A stretch of 64,000 nt of DNA from Methylibium sp. NZG. Its GTDB lineage: Bacteria > Pseudomonadota > Gammaproteobacteria > Burkholderiales > Burkholderiaceae_C. Positions 47,644-57,901 of the stretch are shown one piece after another. Each line of letters begins with the position of its first letter. Positions within the stretch are counted from its first letter, which is position 1. The position numbers and the translations under genes were made by a program. The stretch is taken from the NCBI GenBank assembly GCA_001263235.1, contig LGRD01000015.1, forward strand, positions 1 to 64,000, written 5' to 3'. Below the pieces are notes generated by a model. It worked only from the letters and a program-made list of their open reading frames with translations. It searched no databases and was not told the origin of the DNA.

Positions 47644-48741
47644 ATGCGACACGCCCTGATAGCACTTGCCTTCCTCGTCACCAGCGCCACCGCCACAGCG
47701 CAGGAGCCCCGCGCCGTCACCGTGGCGAGCGGCCTGCAGAACGCGTGGGGGCTGGCCTTTTTGCCCGACGGGCGCATGCTCGTCACCGAACGCGCCGGGC
47801 GATTGCGCATCGTTCAACCCGACGGCCGCGTGGGCGAGCCAGTGGCCGGGCTGCCGCGTATCGCGGTGGGTGGGCAGGGCGGGCTGCTCGACGTGGCCGT
47901 CGATCCGAAGTTCGCTGACAACGCGCTGGTGTACTGGAGCTTCAGCGAGCCCGCCACCACCGGCGACGGCGGCAACAGCACCGCCGTGGCGCGCGGCAAG
48001 CTCGAAGGCAACCGGCTGAGCGGCGTGCAGGTGATCTTCCGCCAGAGCCCGAAGGTCAGCAGCAACCTGCACTTCGGCTCGCGGCTGGTGTTTGCGCGCG
48101 ACGGCCGGCTGTTCATCACGCTCGGCGACCGCTTCAACCGCAGCGACGATGCGCAGACGCTCGACACGCACCACGGCAAGATCGTTCGCATCGAGCCCGA
48201 CGGCCGCGTGCCGGCCGACAACCCGTTCGCTGGCCGCGCCGGCGCGCTGCCCGAAATCTGGAGCTACGGCCATCGCAACCTGCAAGGCGCAGCACTCCAC
48301 CCGCAGACCGGCGAGTTGTGGGCGCATGAACACGGCCCGCAGGGCGGCGACGAGCTCAACACCGTGGCGGCCGGCAAGAACCACGGCTGGCCGGTGATCA
48401 CCTACGGCCGCATGTATGGCACCGGCTTCAGAATAGGCGACGGCACCGAGCGCGCCGACGTGGTGGCGCCGCTGACCCACTGGATCCCCTCGATCGCGCC
48501 CAGCGGCATGGCCTTCCTGACGAGCGAGCGTTACCCCGGCTGGAAGGGCAACCTGTTCATCGGCGCGCTGCGCGGCACGATGCTCGTGCGGCTGGAGCTG
48601 GACGGCAACAAGGTGGCCAAGGAGCACCGGCTGCTCAAACCCCTGGGCGAACGCATTCGTGACGTGCGCCAAGGGCCCGACGGCTGGCTTTACCTGCTCA
48701 CCGACAGCAGCAACGGCCGGGTGATCCGGCTGGAGCCTTGA
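47644..48741 (+). CDS. PQQ-dependent sugar dehydrogenase (YliI/Asd-like)
   Basis: A 365-residue soluble periplasmic enzyme. Signal peptide ends near residue 19 (ATA-QEPR). The propeller shows NAWGLAFLPDGRMLVTERAG, GGQGGLLDVAVDPKF, YGHRNLQGAALHPQTG and HEHGPQGGDELN, as in E. coli YliI, which oxidises aldoses with PQQ. ATG 47644 gives the signal peptide directly. Tandem paralogue of the previous gene, about 160 bases downstream. No PQQ synthesis genes lie in the window. Confidence 0.9.
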   Translation: MRHALIALAFLVTSATATAQEPRAVTVASGLQNAWGLAFLPDGRMLVTERAGRLRIVQPDGRVGEPVAGLPRIAVGGQGGLLDVAVDPKFADNALVYWSFSEPATTGDGGNSTAVARGKLEGNRLSGVQVIFRQSPKVSSNLHFGSRLVFARDGRLFITLGDRFNRSDDAQTLDTHHGKIVRIEPDGRVPADNPFAGRAGALPEIWSYGHRNLQGAALHPQTGELWAHEHGPQGGDELNTVAAGKNHGWPVITYGRMYGTGFRIGDGTERADVVAPLTHWIPSIAPSGMAFLTSERYPGWKGNLFIGALRGTMLVRLELDGNKVAKEHRLLKPLGERIRDVRQGPDGWLYLLTDSSNGRVIRLEP

Positions 48742-48853
48742 TCCAGGCGACCTGGGCGGCACTTTGCCCGAGACTCGGCGGGGCCTGCGGCGGCTCGGCA
48801 TTCGCAGCGAGCGGCCGTCTCTACAATCGACGCTGTTGCCTCGCCCTGATTGA

Positions 48854-49705
48854 ATGAACGCCGACCTCCATTGCCACTCCGCCGTCTCCGACGGCACCTT
48901 GCAGCCCGAGGCGCTGGCGCAGCGTGCGAAGGCCAACGGCGTCGAGCTCTGGGCGCTGACCGACCACGACGAGGTCGGCGGCCAGCAGCGCGCACGCGAG
49001 GCGGCGCTGGCCGTCGGCCTGCCCTACCTGACTGGCACCGAGATCTCGGTGACGTTCGCGGACACCACGGTGCACATCGTCGGCCTGGGCTTCGACGCCG
49101 ACAACGCGTCGTTGCAAGCCGGCTTGGCCGCCACCCGCGGCGGGCGCACGCAGCGGGCGATCGAGATGGGCGAGAGCCTGGCCCAGGCGGGCATTGCGGG
49201 CGCTTACGAAGGCGCGCTGAACTACGTCAACAACCCCGACCTGGTGTCGCGCACCCACTTTGCGCGCCACCTGGTGGCAACCGGCGTGTGCGCCGACACC
49301 TATGAGGTGTTCCGCAAGTACCTCACCGAAGGCAAGCCGGGCTACGTGCCGCACCGCTGGGCGAGCCTTCGCAACGCGGTCACCTGGATCACGCAGGCCG
49401 GCGGCGTGGCCGTGATCGCGCACCCGGCGCGCTACAAGTTCACCCCGAACGAAGAGTACGCACTGTTCACCGAATTCATGATGCATGGCGGCCGCGGCGT
49501 CGAGGTGGTGACCGGCAGCCACAGCAGCGCCGACGCCGCCAAGTACGCCAAGACGGCGCAGGAGTTCGGCCTGCTTGCCTCGCGCGGGAGCGACTTTCAC
49601 AGCCCCGAAGAAAGCCACGCCGACCTCGGCAGCCTGCCCGACCTGCCGGCCAAGCTGACGCCAGTGTGGAGCGCCCTCGCCTCGCGCATCCAGCGCCCGG
49701 CCTGA
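48854..49705 (+). CDS. PHP-domain 3',5'-nucleoside bisphosphate phosphatase (RNase AM/TrpH-like)
   Basis: A 283-residue metal-dependent phosphoesterase. PHP motifs are ADLHCHSAVSDG at the N-terminus, WALTDHDEVGG, GTEISVT, AHPARYKF and the C-terminal GSDFHSPEE. E. coli YciV (RNase AM) of this family removes 5' nucleotides from RNA and dephosphorylates pAp-like compounds. In many proteobacteria this gene is near yciO, as here with one gene between. Confidence 0.9.
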   Translation: MNADLHCHSAVSDGTLQPEALAQRAKANGVELWALTDHDEVGGQQRAREAALAVGLPYLTGTEISVTFADTTVHIVGLGFDADNASLQAGLAATRGGRTQRAIEMGESLAQAGIAGAYEGALNYVNNPDLVSRTHFARHLVATGVCADTYEVFRKYLTEGKPGYVPHRWASLRNAVTWITQAGGVAVIAHPARYKFTPNEEYALFTEFMMHGGRGVEVVTGSHSSADAAKYAKTAQEFGLLASRGSDFHSPEESHADLGSLPDLPAKLTPVWSALASRIQRPA

Positions 49706-49734
49706 CGCGCCGCGGCGCTGTTCGTTCTTCGTTG

Positions 49735-50661
49735 ATGCACCAGCGCCCCGGCCTCGGGATCTTCCTGATCCTGCTGATGGCCGCGTGTTTTGCCGCGCTG
49801 GACACCTCCGTCAAGTACCTCGGGCCGTTCTTGCCGGTGCTGGTGCTGTTGTGGGCGCGCTATGCGTTTCAGGCTGTCGCGATGGGGGCGTGGCTGCTGC
49901 TGCGGTCGGGCCCGGGCTTTCGCGTCGCGCACCCGAAGTTCCAGCTCGCGCGTGGCGCACTGCTGATGACGGCCAGCGTGATGTCTTTCGTCGGCCTCAA
50001 ATACATGCCGCTGGCCGAGTTCACCGCAGTGGGCATGCTGGCGCCGGTGGTCGTCACCAGCCTGGCCGCGCTGTTCCTGAACGAGCCGGTGTCGCGGCTG
50101 CGCTGGGCGCTGGTGATCACCGGCTTTGCCGGCGCGCTCATCGTCATCCGGCCCGGCAGCGGTGTGTTCGGCTGGGTGGCGGCGTTTCCGCTGCTGATGG
50201 CGCTGGCCTATGGCAGCTTTCAGGCGCTGACGGCCAAGCTCGCGGCGCTCGAACAACCGCTGACCACGCACTTCTACACCGGCCTGATCGGGCTGCTGAC
50301 GATGACGGCCGCGTTGATGGTCAGCGGCGTCGACACGCCGGCGGTGTTGCGAAACGCGCCGACGCACCACCTGGTGCTGTTGCTGGCGCTCGGTGCGTTC
50401 GGTACGGCCGGCCACCTGTTCCTGATCCTCGCGCTGGGCATGGCGCCCACCGCCACGTTGATGCCGTTCATCTACCTGCAGATTCCATTTGCGCTGGCCG
50501 CCAGCGCGCTGGTGTTTTCGCACCTGCCGGATGTGTGGGCGTGGTTCGGCATGGCGGTCATCGCAGCGAGCGGTGCGGCCACGGTCTGGCTCAATGTCAG
50601 CAGCGCGAGCCCGACACGCCGGCCGGACTCGCCGGTGGCTGCCGGCACGACGGCCGACTGA
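49735..50661 (+). CDS. EamA/DMT family transporter
   Basis: A 308-residue membrane protein with ten predicted hydrophobic segments in two EamA halves. The start at ATG 49735 places the first helix at once (IFLILLMAACFAALDTSVKYLG). Other visible elements are FVGLKYMPLAEFTAVGMLAPVVVTSLAA and LGMAPTATLMPFIYLQIPFALAAS. Substrate unknown. Lies between the PHP phosphatase and YciO genes. Confidence 0.85.
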   Translation: MHQRPGLGIFLILLMAACFAALDTSVKYLGPFLPVLVLLWARYAFQAVAMGAWLLLRSGPGFRVAHPKFQLARGALLMTASVMSFVGLKYMPLAEFTAVGMLAPVVVTSLAALFLNEPVSRLRWALVITGFAGALIVIRPGSGVFGWVAAFPLLMALAYGSFQALTAKLAALEQPLTTHFYTGLIGLLTMTAALMVSGVDTPAVLRNAPTHHLVLLLALGAFGTAGHLFLILALGMAPTATLMPFIYLQIPFALAASALVFSHLPDVWAWFGMAVIAASGAATVWLNVSSASPTRRPDSPVAAGTTAD

Positions 50662-50710
50662 GACTGAGCCAGAAAAGCCGACCGGGAAGCACCAGCGCGA
50701 CAATCTGGCC

Positions 50711-51337
50711 ATGTCCCAGTACTTTGAAGTTCACCCCGACAACCCCCAGGTGCGGCTGATCAAACAAGCCGCACAGATCCTGCACGGCGGCGGCATCGCT
50801 GCCATTCCCACCGACTCCAGCTACGCGCTCGTGTGCCGGCTGGACGACAAGGACGCGGCCGAAAACCTGCGGCGCATCCGCGGTGTCGACGATAAGCACC
50901 ATCTGACCTTGCTGTGCCGCGACCTGAGCGAGCTCGCCAGCTACGCCCGCGTGGACAACAAGCAATACCGCATCCTCAAGCTCGGCACGCCGGGGCCGTT
51001 CACCTTCATTCTGGAGGCGACGAAAGAGGTGCCGCGGCGTGTGTCGCACCCGTCGCGCCGCACCATCGGGCTGCGCGTGCCAGACCACCGCGTGACACAG
51101 GAGTTGCTGTCGATCTTCGGCCAGCCGCTGCTGGCCACCACCTTGATCGCGCCCGGTGACACCGAGCCGATGAACGACCCCGGTGAGATCAGGGACCGCT
51201 TTCAGAAGTTGATCCAGGCCGTCGTCGATGCCGGCGCCTGCCCGCGCCAACCGACGACGGTGGTGGATTTGAGCGGCGACGGTGCAGTGCTGGTGCGCCA
51301 GGGGCGCGGGGATGCGGCGCTGTTGGGCTTGAGCTGA
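50711..51337 (+). CDS. Sua5/YciO/YrdC family protein
   Basis: A 208-residue YrdC-fold protein of the YciO type. The RNA/ATP-binding core is ILHGGGIAAIPTDSSYALVCRLDDKDAAENLRRIRGVDDKHHLTLLCRDL, followed by GPFTFILEATKEVPRR and IGLRVPDHRVTQELL. TsaC/YrdC makes threonylcarbamoyl-AMP for tRNA modification; YciO members have weak or uncertain activity. ATG 50711 gives the expected MSQYFEVHPDNPQ start. Confidence 0.88.
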   Translation: MSQYFEVHPDNPQVRLIKQAAQILHGGGIAAIPTDSSYALVCRLDDKDAAENLRRIRGVDDKHHLTLLCRDLSELASYARVDNKQYRILKLGTPGPFTFILEATKEVPRRVSHPSRRTIGLRVPDHRVTQELLSIFGQPLLATTLIAPGDTEPMNDPGEIRDRFQKLIQAVVDAGACPRQPTTVVDLSGDGAVLVRQGRGDAALLGLS

Positions 51338-51358
51338 GCGGGGATGCGCCGCAGCACA

Positions 51359-51446
51359 TCAAGCAGCTGCCGCGGATCCGGCTCTGCCGGTCCGCCAGCA
51401 GCGCCCCCTTGAGGGGGAGCGGCGGCAGCCGCTTCGGGGGTGGGTC
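51359..51446. repeat. Interspersed repeat, family B (copy 2)
   Basis: An 88-bp element 21 bases after the yciO-like stop. It reads TCAAGCAGCTGCCGCGGATC at the left end and GCTTCGGGGGTGGGTC at the right end, with a CCCCCTTGAGGGGG palindrome in the middle. It matches the copies at 8687-8800 and 59384-59472. The flanking gap to folE2 holds nothing else but a local duplication. Confidence 0.82.
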
Positions 51447-51461
51447 AGATTCATGGCGCTA

Positions 51462-51628
51462 CGCGCCCGTGCGCGCAGAGCGCGCCGCCTACGCGCGCTC
51501 GATGCGCGCGACGGCGCTGTGGTTGTGACAACGGAGGTTGCCCAACCACAGTCGGGCGCATCGCGCCCGTGCGCGCGAAGCGCGCCGCCTACGCGCGCTC
51601 GATGCGCGCGACGGCGCTGTGGTTGTGA
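51462..51628. repeat. Direct duplication of the folE2 3' end (two 67-bp copies)
   Basis: Copies at 51462-51528 and 51562-51628 differ at two positions by eye and are offset by exactly 100 bases. The right-hand copy contains the last ~13 codons and stop of folE2; the left one is a non-coding remnant just downstream. The 33 bases between contain CAACCACAG, an inverse match to CTGTGGTTG at the copy end. Confidence 0.85.
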
Positions 51629-52389
51629 ATGGACTCGAAGTTCTCGACATCCACGCTGTAGCGCCCGACCCGCACATCGCCGTTCAGGCGCAGCGCCACG
51701 TCGCGCACAAGGTCTTCGACGAACTTCGGGTTCTCGTAGGCACGCTCGGTGACCCACTTCTCGTCGGCGCGCTTGAGCATCGGCCAGATCTCGCTCGACG
51801 CGCTGTCTTCGGCAAAGCGCACCAGCTCGGGCCAGGCGATCTCCTGCAGCAGTTCGACGCAGACGACCACGTGCGAACGCTGGTTGTGCGCGCCGTAGTC
51901 GGAGATTTCTTTCGAGCATGGGCACAGCGACTTCACCGGCACCGTCACCTCCGCCCACACGGTGCTGGCGCCACCGCGCGCCTCGGCGATCCAGCGGCCC
52001 TGGTATTCGAGCAGGCTCTCCACACCGGAGACGGGCGCTCGCTTGCGCAAAAAGAACGGGAAGCGCGCTTCGATGCGGCCTTCCGTCGCGTTCAGCTTGG
52101 TCAGCATCGCCGCCAGTTCCGTTCGCAGCACAGCAGCGTCCATCGGCTTGTCGAGGCCATCCAGCCACGCGATGAAGCGCGACATGTGCGTGCCCTTTTG
52201 CTCCGCGGGCAGCGCCACGTCCAGGTCCCATGCCGCCACGGTCGGCGCTGCTGTCTTTCCGATGCGCAACTGCAGCGGGTAACGCAGGCTGCGCACGCCG
52301 ACGCGCTGAATGGCGAGATGGCGTTCGTCCCGTGCACTCTGGGTGTCCGGGATGTGCAGGGCGTCTTTCAAGTCCTTCAAATCGCTCAT
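51589..52389 (-). CDS. folE2: GTP cyclohydrolase FolE2
   Basis: A 266-residue type IB GTP cyclohydrolase, the first enzyme of folate (and queuosine-type) pterin synthesis, which can use Mn or Fe in place of zinc. Family features are the N-terminal [22 protein letters not shown], the metal cysteine in [21 protein letters not shown], and the C-terminal [15 protein letters not shown]. The stop TAG lies inside a local direct repeat. Often used as the alternative to zinc-dependent FolE under zinc limitation; no Zur box was looked for successfully here. Confidence 0.94.
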   Translation of the reverse strand: MSDLKDLKDALHIPDTQSARDERHLAIQRVGVRSLRYPLQLRIGKTAAPTVAAWDLDVALPAEQKGTHMSRFIAWLDGLDKPMDAAVLRTELAAMLTKLNATEGRIEARFPFFLRKRAPVSGVESLLEYQGRWIAEARGGASTVWAEVTVPVKSLCPCSKEISDYGAHNQRSHVVVCVELLQEIAWPELVRFAEDSASSEIWPMLKRADEKWVTERAYENPKFVEDLVRDVALRLNGDVRVGRYSVDVENFESIHNHSAVARIERA

Positions 52390-52470
52390 CGGTTTCGTTC
52401 GAGATCAGGCTGCATCAAAGGATGACAGCAACGCCGCCACCGTGCCGCAGCAAGGGCATGCACGAGCGGC

Positions 52471-54360
52471 TCAAAAACTCGCCGCACGCACCAGCGCCGG
52501 CTTCCCGCCGAAGCGCTTGACGATCGCCTGCTCGATGCCGGCGGCGTCCAGCCCGCACATCGCCAGCAGCTTGCCCGGGTCGCCGTGTTCGACGAAGGTG
52601 TCGGGCAAGCCCAGCACCAGCACCGGCACGGTGATGCCGGCTGCGGCCAGCGCCTCCAGCACCGCGCTGCCAGCGCCACCCATCGTGCAGCCTTCTTCCA
52701 CCGTCACGATCGCGTCGTGGCTGCGCGCCAGCTCGGCCACCAGATCCGCGTCGAGCGGCTTCGCAAAGCGCATGTTGGCGACTGTGGCGCCGAGCTTCTC
52801 GGCCGCGGCCAGCGCGGGGTACAGCACGGTGCCGAAGGCCAGGATCGCGATGCGCTGCCCCTGGCGGCGCACCTCGCCCTTGCCGAACGGAATCGGCGTC
52901 ATTTCCTTCTGGATGACCATGCCGGCGCCGCTGCCGCGCGGGTAGCGCACGGCCACCGGGTGGTCCTGCATGAACGCGGTGTAGAGCGACTGGCGGCACT
53001 CGTTCTCATCGGCCGGCGTCATCACGCTCACGTTGGGCACGCAGCGCAGGTAGGCGATGTCGTAGGCGCCGGCATGCGTTGCGCCATCGGCGCCGACGAT
53101 GCCGGCGCGGTCGAGCGCGAACACCACCGGCAGGTTCTGGATCGCCACGTCGTGCAGCAGCTGGTCGTAGCCACGCTGAAGGAAGGTGGAGTAGATCGCG
53201 ACGACCGGCTTCAGCCCTTCGCAAGCCAGCCCGGCGGCGAACGTGACGGCGTGCTGCTCAGCGATGCCGACGTCGAAGTAGCGCTTCGGGAAGCGCTTCT
53301 CGAACTCGACCATGCCCGAGCCCTCGCGCATCGCGGGCGTGATGCCGACCAGGCGCTCGTCCTTCTCGGCCATGTCGCACAGCCACTGGCCGAAGACCTG
53401 GGTGAAAGTCGTCTTGCCCGGAGCGCTCGCCTTGACGAAGCCGACCGCCGGGTCGAACTTTCCGGACGCAGCGTGATACTGCACCGGGTCGGCTTCGGCC
53501 AGCTTGTAGCCATAGCCCTTGCGCGTGACCACGTGCAGGAACTGCGGGCCCTTCAGGTCGCGCAGGTTCTCCAGCGTGGGGATCAGCGACTCCAGGTCGT
53601 GCCCGTCGATCGGGCCGACGTAGTTGAAGCCGAACTCCTCGAAGATCGTGCCCGGCACGACCATGCCCTTGGCGTGCTCCTCGAAGCGGCGCGCCAGCTC
53701 GAACAGCGGCGGCGCGTTCTTCAGCACGCTCTTGGCGGTGTCGCGCGCGGTGGCGTAGAACTTGCCGCTCATCAGCCGCGCGAGGTAGCGGTTGAGTGCA
53801 CCGACCGGCGGCGAGATCGACATGTCGTTGTCGTTCAGGATCACCAGCATGTCGGCGCTGGACACGCCGGCGTTGTTGAGTGCCTCAAAGGCCATGCCGG
53901 CGCTCATCGCGCCGTCGCCGATGATGGCCACCGTCTTGCGCGCCTCGCCTTTGAGCTTGGACGCCACCGCCATGCCGTGCGCCGCCGAGATCGACGTGGA
54001 TGAGTGCGCGGTGCCGAAAGCGTCGTACTCGCTCTCGTCGCGGCGCGGAAAGCCGGAAATGCCGCCGAGCTGGCGCAGCGTGCCCATGCGCTCGCGCCGG
54101 CCGGTCAGAATCTTGTGTGGGTAGGTCTGGTGGCCCACGTCCCACACCAGCCGGTCGTGCGGCGTGTTGAACACGTGGTGCAGCGCCACCGTCAACTCCA
54201 CCGTGCCGAGGTTGGAGCCGAGGTGCCCGCCGGTCTGCGAGATGGTCTGCAGCAGGAAGTCGCGCAGCTCGATCGCCAACTGGTCGAGCTCGCCACGCGA
54301 AAGGCGGCGAACGTCGGCCGGGCTGTGGATGGTTTGCAGCAGGGAGTGTTTCATCAGCAT
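52471..54360 (-). CDS. dxs: 1-deoxy-D-xylulose-5-phosphate synthase
   Basis: A 629-residue thiamine-diphosphate enzyme that condenses pyruvate and glyceraldehyde-3-phosphate, first step of the MEP isoprenoid pathway. Motifs: [16 protein letters not shown], the TPP motif [28 protein letters not shown], and the transketolase C-terminal region with [18 protein letters not shown]. Full family length. ATG 54360 is one base after the ispA stop; ATG 54354 is equally possible. Confidence 0.96.
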   Translation of the reverse strand: MLMKHSLLQTIHSPADVRRLSRGELDQLAIELRDFLLQTISQTGGHLGSNLGTVELTVALHHVFNTPHDRLVWDVGHQTYPHKILTGRRERMGTLRQLGGISGFPRRDESEYDAFGTAHSSTSISAAHGMAVASKLKGEARKTVAIIGDGAMSAGMAFEALNNAGVSSADMLVILNDNDMSISPPVGALNRYLARLMSGKFYATARDTAKSVLKNAPPLFELARRFEEHAKGMVVPGTIFEEFGFNYVGPIDGHDLESLIPTLENLRDLKGPQFLHVVTRKGYGYKLAEADPVQYHAASGKFDPAVGFVKASAPGKTTFTQVFGQWLCDMAEKDERLVGITPAMREGSGMVEFEKRFPKRYFDVGIAEQHAVTFAAGLACEGLKPVVAIYSTFLQRGYDQLLHDVAIQNLPVVFALDRAGIVGADGATHAGAYDIAYLRCVPNVSVMTPADENECRQSLYTAFMQDHPVAVRYPRGSGAGMVIQKEMTPIPFGKGEVRRQGQRIAILAFGTVLYPALAAAEKLGATVANMRFAKPLDADLVAELARSHDAIVTVEEGCTMGGAGSAVLEALAAAGITVPVLVLGLPDTFVEHGDPGKLLAMCGLDAAGIEQAIVKRFGGKPALVRAASF

Positions 54361-54361
54361 G

Positions 54362-55273
54362 TCAATTGTCCCGTTCCACGACCTTGTCTGCCAGCAACCG
54401 GAGCCAAGTGGCGTCCAGCCCGCTGCTGGTCAGCGCCGCCTGGGCCTTGTCGCGCAGTTCGTCGGCATGCCGGCGCGCTGCGTCGAGACCCAGGACGGTC
54501 ACATAGGTCGGCTTGTTGTTGGAGAGGTCCTTGCCTGCGGTCTTGCCCAGGGTTTCAGAGGCCTGCGTCACGTCCAGGATGTCGTCCACCACCTGAAACG
54601 CCAGGCCCAGCGCGTCGCCATACACCCCCAGCGCGGCCCATGCCGACGCACTCACCGGCCCGCAGGCCGCGCCCATCAGCACGCTGGCCTGGAGCAAGGC
54701 GCCGGTCTTGCGGTGGTGCATGTCGCGCAACACGTGCTCATCGAGCGGCCGGCCGATGCTGGCCAGGTCGATCGCCTGTCCGCCGGCCATGCCGGCGTGG
54801 CCGGCCGCGCGCGCAAGCAGCGAGCACAGCCTTGCCTGCAGGGCGGCAGGTACTGCGTCGGGGCGAGCCGCCGCGCCGTCGTCCGCCGTCGGCGTCAACA
54901 CCTCGAAGGCCAGGGCCTGCATCGCGTCACCCGCGAGCATGGCCTGCGCCTCGCCAAACTGGACGTGAACGGTCGGCTTGCCGCGGCGCAACACATCGTT
55001 GTCCATGCAGGGCATGTCGTCGTGCACCAGCGAGTAGGCGTGGATCAGTTCGACCGCGCAAGCCGCCCGCAGCGCCGCACCGCGCAGCCCGCCAACGGCT
55101 TCGCAGGCAGCCAGAACAAGCAACGGACGCAGGCGCTTGCCGCCGTCGAGCACGCCGTAACGCATGGCCAGGCCCAGCCCGGCCGGCGCGTCGGGCGGAA
55201 CCCAGTCGGTCAGGGCCGACTCGACAGCGTCGAGTTCGCGCCGCACCCAGGCATCGAAGTTGGCAGCGGTCAT
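54362..55273 (-). CDS. ispA: Farnesyl diphosphate synthase (polyprenyl synthetase) IspA
   Basis: A 303-residue prenyltransferase that makes farnesyl diphosphate from DMAPP/GPP and IPP. Conserved: [19 protein letters not shown], the first Asp-rich motif [10 protein letters not shown], the second DDILDVTQ, and [15 protein letters not shown] 55273 overlaps the xseB stop (ATGA). It is followed directly by dxs, the usual order in Burkholderiales, linking both isoprenoid genes. Confidence 0.95.
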   Translation of the reverse strand: MTAANFDAWVRRELDAVESALTDWVPPDAPAGLGLAMRYGVLDGGKRLRPLLVLAACEAVGGLRGAALRAACAVELIHAYSLVHDDMPCMDNDVLRRGKPTVHVQFGEAQAMLAGDAMQALAFEVLTPTADDGAAARPDAVPAALQARLCSLLARAAGHAGMAGGQAIDLASIGRPLDEHVLRDMHHRKTGALLQASVLMGAACGPVSASAWAALGVYGDALGLAFQVVDDILDVTQASETLGKTAGKDLSNNKPTYVTVLGLDAARRHADELRDKAQAALTSSGLDATWLRLLADKVVERDN

Positions 55274-55512
55274 TCGGGCGTCCACGGCTTGAGCTGCCCG
55301 TCTTCGAGCACCTTGACCTGCTGCTCCACCGCCTCCAGGCGCGAGCGGCACAGCGTCAGCAACTCGGCACCCCGCTGGTAGCTGGCGAGCAGGCGGTCCA
55401 GGGGCAACTGGCCGCCTTCCATCGAGGCCACCAGGCGTTCGAGTTCGGTAAGCGCTTCTTCATAGCTCGCGGGTGCCACGGGCGCCTGGGACGAGGAAGG
55501 GGTCTTGGCCAT
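55270..55512 (-). CDS. xseB: Exodeoxyribonuclease VII small subunit
   Basis: An 80-residue protein; XseB binds XseA to form the single-strand exonuclease. The conserved helices are [52 protein letters not shown] short Pro/Ser-rich N-terminal lead precedes it. First gene of xseB-ispA-dxs-folE2; xseA is not in the window. Confidence 0.93.
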   Translation of the reverse strand: MAKTPSSSQAPVAPASYEEALTELERLVASMEGGQLPLDRLLASYQRGAELLTLCRSRLEAVEQQVKVLEDGQLKPWTPE

Positions 55513-55737
55513 TTCGGGACATGAAACCGCGATTGTAGTCAGCACCATCCACCGGCTGGCGCCCGGCGTTTGTCGATGCAGGGTGGGGGTCGCGGCCTGG
55601 GCAGAAGTACCGAACCGCCATGCTTGCCGAAAACGCGCAGGTACAATCCGCCGCCCTTCGAACAGGGCACTCAGACCCACGCCAAGCCGAGGTTCGGGGT
55701 GGTGGTTCGACATCGGTTTTTTTGAGTCCCGGGGATC

Positions 55738-56922
55738 ATGTCCGACCTGAGCATCACGATAGACGCGCTGGAGCGCAGTCGCAGCCAACTGTCTGTTTCC
55801 TGCTACTTCGACGAGACGGTGTTTCGGCACGAGCAGGAGCGCATATTCAAGCGCGGCCCGCGCTACCTGGGCCACGAACTGTGCGTGCCGGAAGCGGGCG
55901 ACTTTCACACCTTGCAACAAGAAGGCGAAGGCCGCGCGCTGGTGCGCACGCCACGCGGCGTGGAGTTGATCTCCAACGTGTGCCGTCACCGCCAGGCGGT
56001 GATGCTGCGAGGCCGCGGCAACACGCAGTACACACAGCAGGGCGCGCAGCAGGGCGCGCAACAAGGCGCGCAGGCGGGCCACATCGTCTGCCCGCTGCAC
56101 CGTTGGACCTACGACCTGAGCGGCAAGCTGATCGGCGCCCCGCACTTCCCAGACGACCCGTGCCTGAACCTGAACAACTACGCCGTACAAAGCTGGAACG
56201 GCTTGATCTTCGAGGCGCAGCAGGGTGCGGCCGGCCGCAATGTCGCCAAGGAGCTGGCCCAACTCGGGCCGAGGGCGGAGCTGAATTTCGACGGCTACCA
56301 GTTCGACCGCGCCTTCATGCACGAGTGCGACTACAACTGGAAGTCGTTCATCGAGGTCTACCTCGAGGACTACCACGTCGGCCCATTCCACCCGGGCCTG
56401 GGCAACTTCGTGACCTGCGAGGACCTGCGCTGGGAGATGGGCGAGCACCATTCGGTGCAGACCGTGGGCATCGCCACGCCGGGCGGCAAGGCGCTGGGCC
56501 GGCCGGGCTCCGACGTCTACAAGAAGTGGCACGAGGTGGTTCTCAACTACCGCGACGGCAAGGCGCCGAAGCAAGGCGCGATCTGGCTCACGCTCTACCC
56601 GAATGTGATGGTCGAGTGGTACCCGCATGTGCTGGTGGTCTCCACGCTGTTCCCACGCGGGCCGCGCAAGACACTGAACATGGTCGAGTTCTTCTACCCC
56701 GAGGAGATCGTCGCCTTCGAGCGCGAGTTCGTCGAGGCGCAGCAGGCCGCCTACATGGAGACCTGCGTCGAAGACGACGAGATCGCGCTGCGCATGGACG
56801 CCGGCCGCGCTGCGCTGCTGGCGCGAGGCGACGACGAATTCGGCCCCTACCAGAGCCCGATGGAAGACGGCATGCAGCAATTCCACGAGTGGTACCAGCG
56901 GGCCATGGGCCGCGGGGAGTGA
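55738..56922 (+). CDS. Rieske-type aromatic-ring-hydroxylating oxygenase, large subunit-like
   Basis: A 394-residue protein. The Rieske [2Fe-2S] site is CRHR (near residue 82) and CPLHRW (near 118). The non-haem iron site is [14 protein letters not shown] near residue 210. Between the two Rieske ligand pairs lie 33 residues, about 16 more than usual, made up of an in-frame QQGA repeat (56038-56073). No reductase or small subunit is encoded nearby, so the electron donor must be elsewhere. Substrate unknown. The gene is divergent from xseB; the 225-base gap holds no clear promoter. Confidence 0.88.
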   Translation: MSDLSITIDALERSRSQLSVSCYFDETVFRHEQERIFKRGPRYLGHELCVPEAGDFHTLQQEGEGRALVRTPRGVELISNVCRHRQAVMLRGRGNTQYTQQGAQQGAQQGAQAGHIVCPLHRWTYDLSGKLIGAPHFPDDPCLNLNNYAVQSWNGLIFEAQQGAAGRNVAKELAQLGPRAELNFDGYQFDRAFMHECDYNWKSFIEVYLEDYHVGPFHPGLGNFVTCEDLRWEMGEHHSVQTVGIATPGGKALGRPGSDVYKKWHEVVLNYRDGKAPKQGAIWLTLYPNVMVEWYPHVLVVSTLFPRGPRKTLNMVEFFYPEEIVAFEREFVEAQQAAYMETCVEDDEIALRMDAGRAALLARGDDEFGPYQSPMEDGMQQFHEWYQRAMGRGE

Positions 56923-57010
56923 GCCGGACAGGGCCGGCGGGCCGGCGGCGGCGCCCCGCCCTGCCGCCCGAGGGGACGCGCTCTGCAGTGCGCAGCACGG
57001 AGCCCCTCGC

Positions 57011-57901
57011 ATGACCCCGGCGTGGCTGATCGTGATGGCGACCTTCCTGTTCGCCACCATGGGCGTGTGCGTCAAGCTCGCCTCGACCCAGTACACGGCC
57101 GGCGAGATGGTCCTCTACCGCAGCCTCACCGGCACGCTGATGATGTTCGCGTGGTCGCGCTGGCGCGGCGTGCGGCTGGCCACCACGTTGCCAGCCATGC
57201 ACTTCTGGCGCAGCCTGAGCGGCGTGGTGTCGCTGGTGCTGTGGTTCTACGCCATCGGCAACCTGCCGCTGGCCACGGCGATGACGCTGAACTACATGTC
57301 CTCGGTGTGGATGGCGCTGTTCCTGCTGGGCGGCGCCGCGCTGCTGGGCACGGCGCGCATCGACGGCCGCTTGATCGCCACCGTGCTGCTGGGCTTCTGC
57401 GGCGTGGCGCTGGTGCTGCGGCCCACCATCGAACAAGAGCAGCTCTGGCACGGCCTGATCGGCCTGCTGTCCGGCATGATCGCCGCCACCGCTTATCTGC
57501 AGGTCACCGCGCTGGGCCGGGCCGGCGAACCCGAAGAGCGCATCGTCTTCTACTTTTCGGCCAGCGGCATTGCGGCCGGGCTGCTGACCACGCTATGGAC
57601 CGGCTTCAGCGCGCACACCGCAGGCGGCGCCGCGCTGCTGCTGGCCATCGGCGTGCTGGCCACCGTGGCGCAGTTGATGATGACGCGGGCTTACAGCACC
57701 GGCCCGACGCTGGTCAACGCCAGCCTGCAGTACCTCGGCATCGCCTATTCGTTCGTCTACGGCGTGTTGTTGTTCGACGACCGCATCACCTGGATGGCGC
57801 TGGCGGGCATGCTGCTGATCGTCGGCGCCGGACTGGCGGCCACACAGTTGCGCAGCAAGGCCTTGCCGGGCGACGCGGCCAAACCTCCAACCGAATCATG
57901 A
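57011..57901 (+). CDS. EamA/DMT family transporter
   Basis: A 296-residue inner-membrane protein with ten hydrophobic segments. The start [22 protein letters not shown] gives the first helix. The paired-EamA layout is visible ([19 protein letters not shown] and [22 protein letters not shown]), typical of metabolite or drug efflux carriers. It overlaps the sulfurtransferase start by four bases (ATGA). Substrate not predictable. Confidence 0.87.
   Translation: MTPAWLIVMATFLFATMGVCVKLASTQYTAGEMVLYRSLTGTLMMFAWSRWRGVRLATTLPAMHFWRSLSGVVSLVLWFYAIGNLPLATAMTLNYMSSVWMALFLLGGAALLGTARIDGRLIATVLLGFCGVALVLRPTIEQEQLWHGLIGLLSGMIAATAYLQVTALGRAGEPEERIVFYFSASGIAAGLLTTLWTGFSAHTAGGAALLLAIGVLATVAQLMMTRAYSTGPTLVNASLQYLGIAYSFVYGVLLFDDRITWMALAGMLLIVGAGLAATQLRSKALPGDAAKPPTES

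Noticed and set aside
51440-51588. Truncated second folE2 gene
   Set aside because: Only the last few codons are duplicated; nothing of the catalytic region is present.
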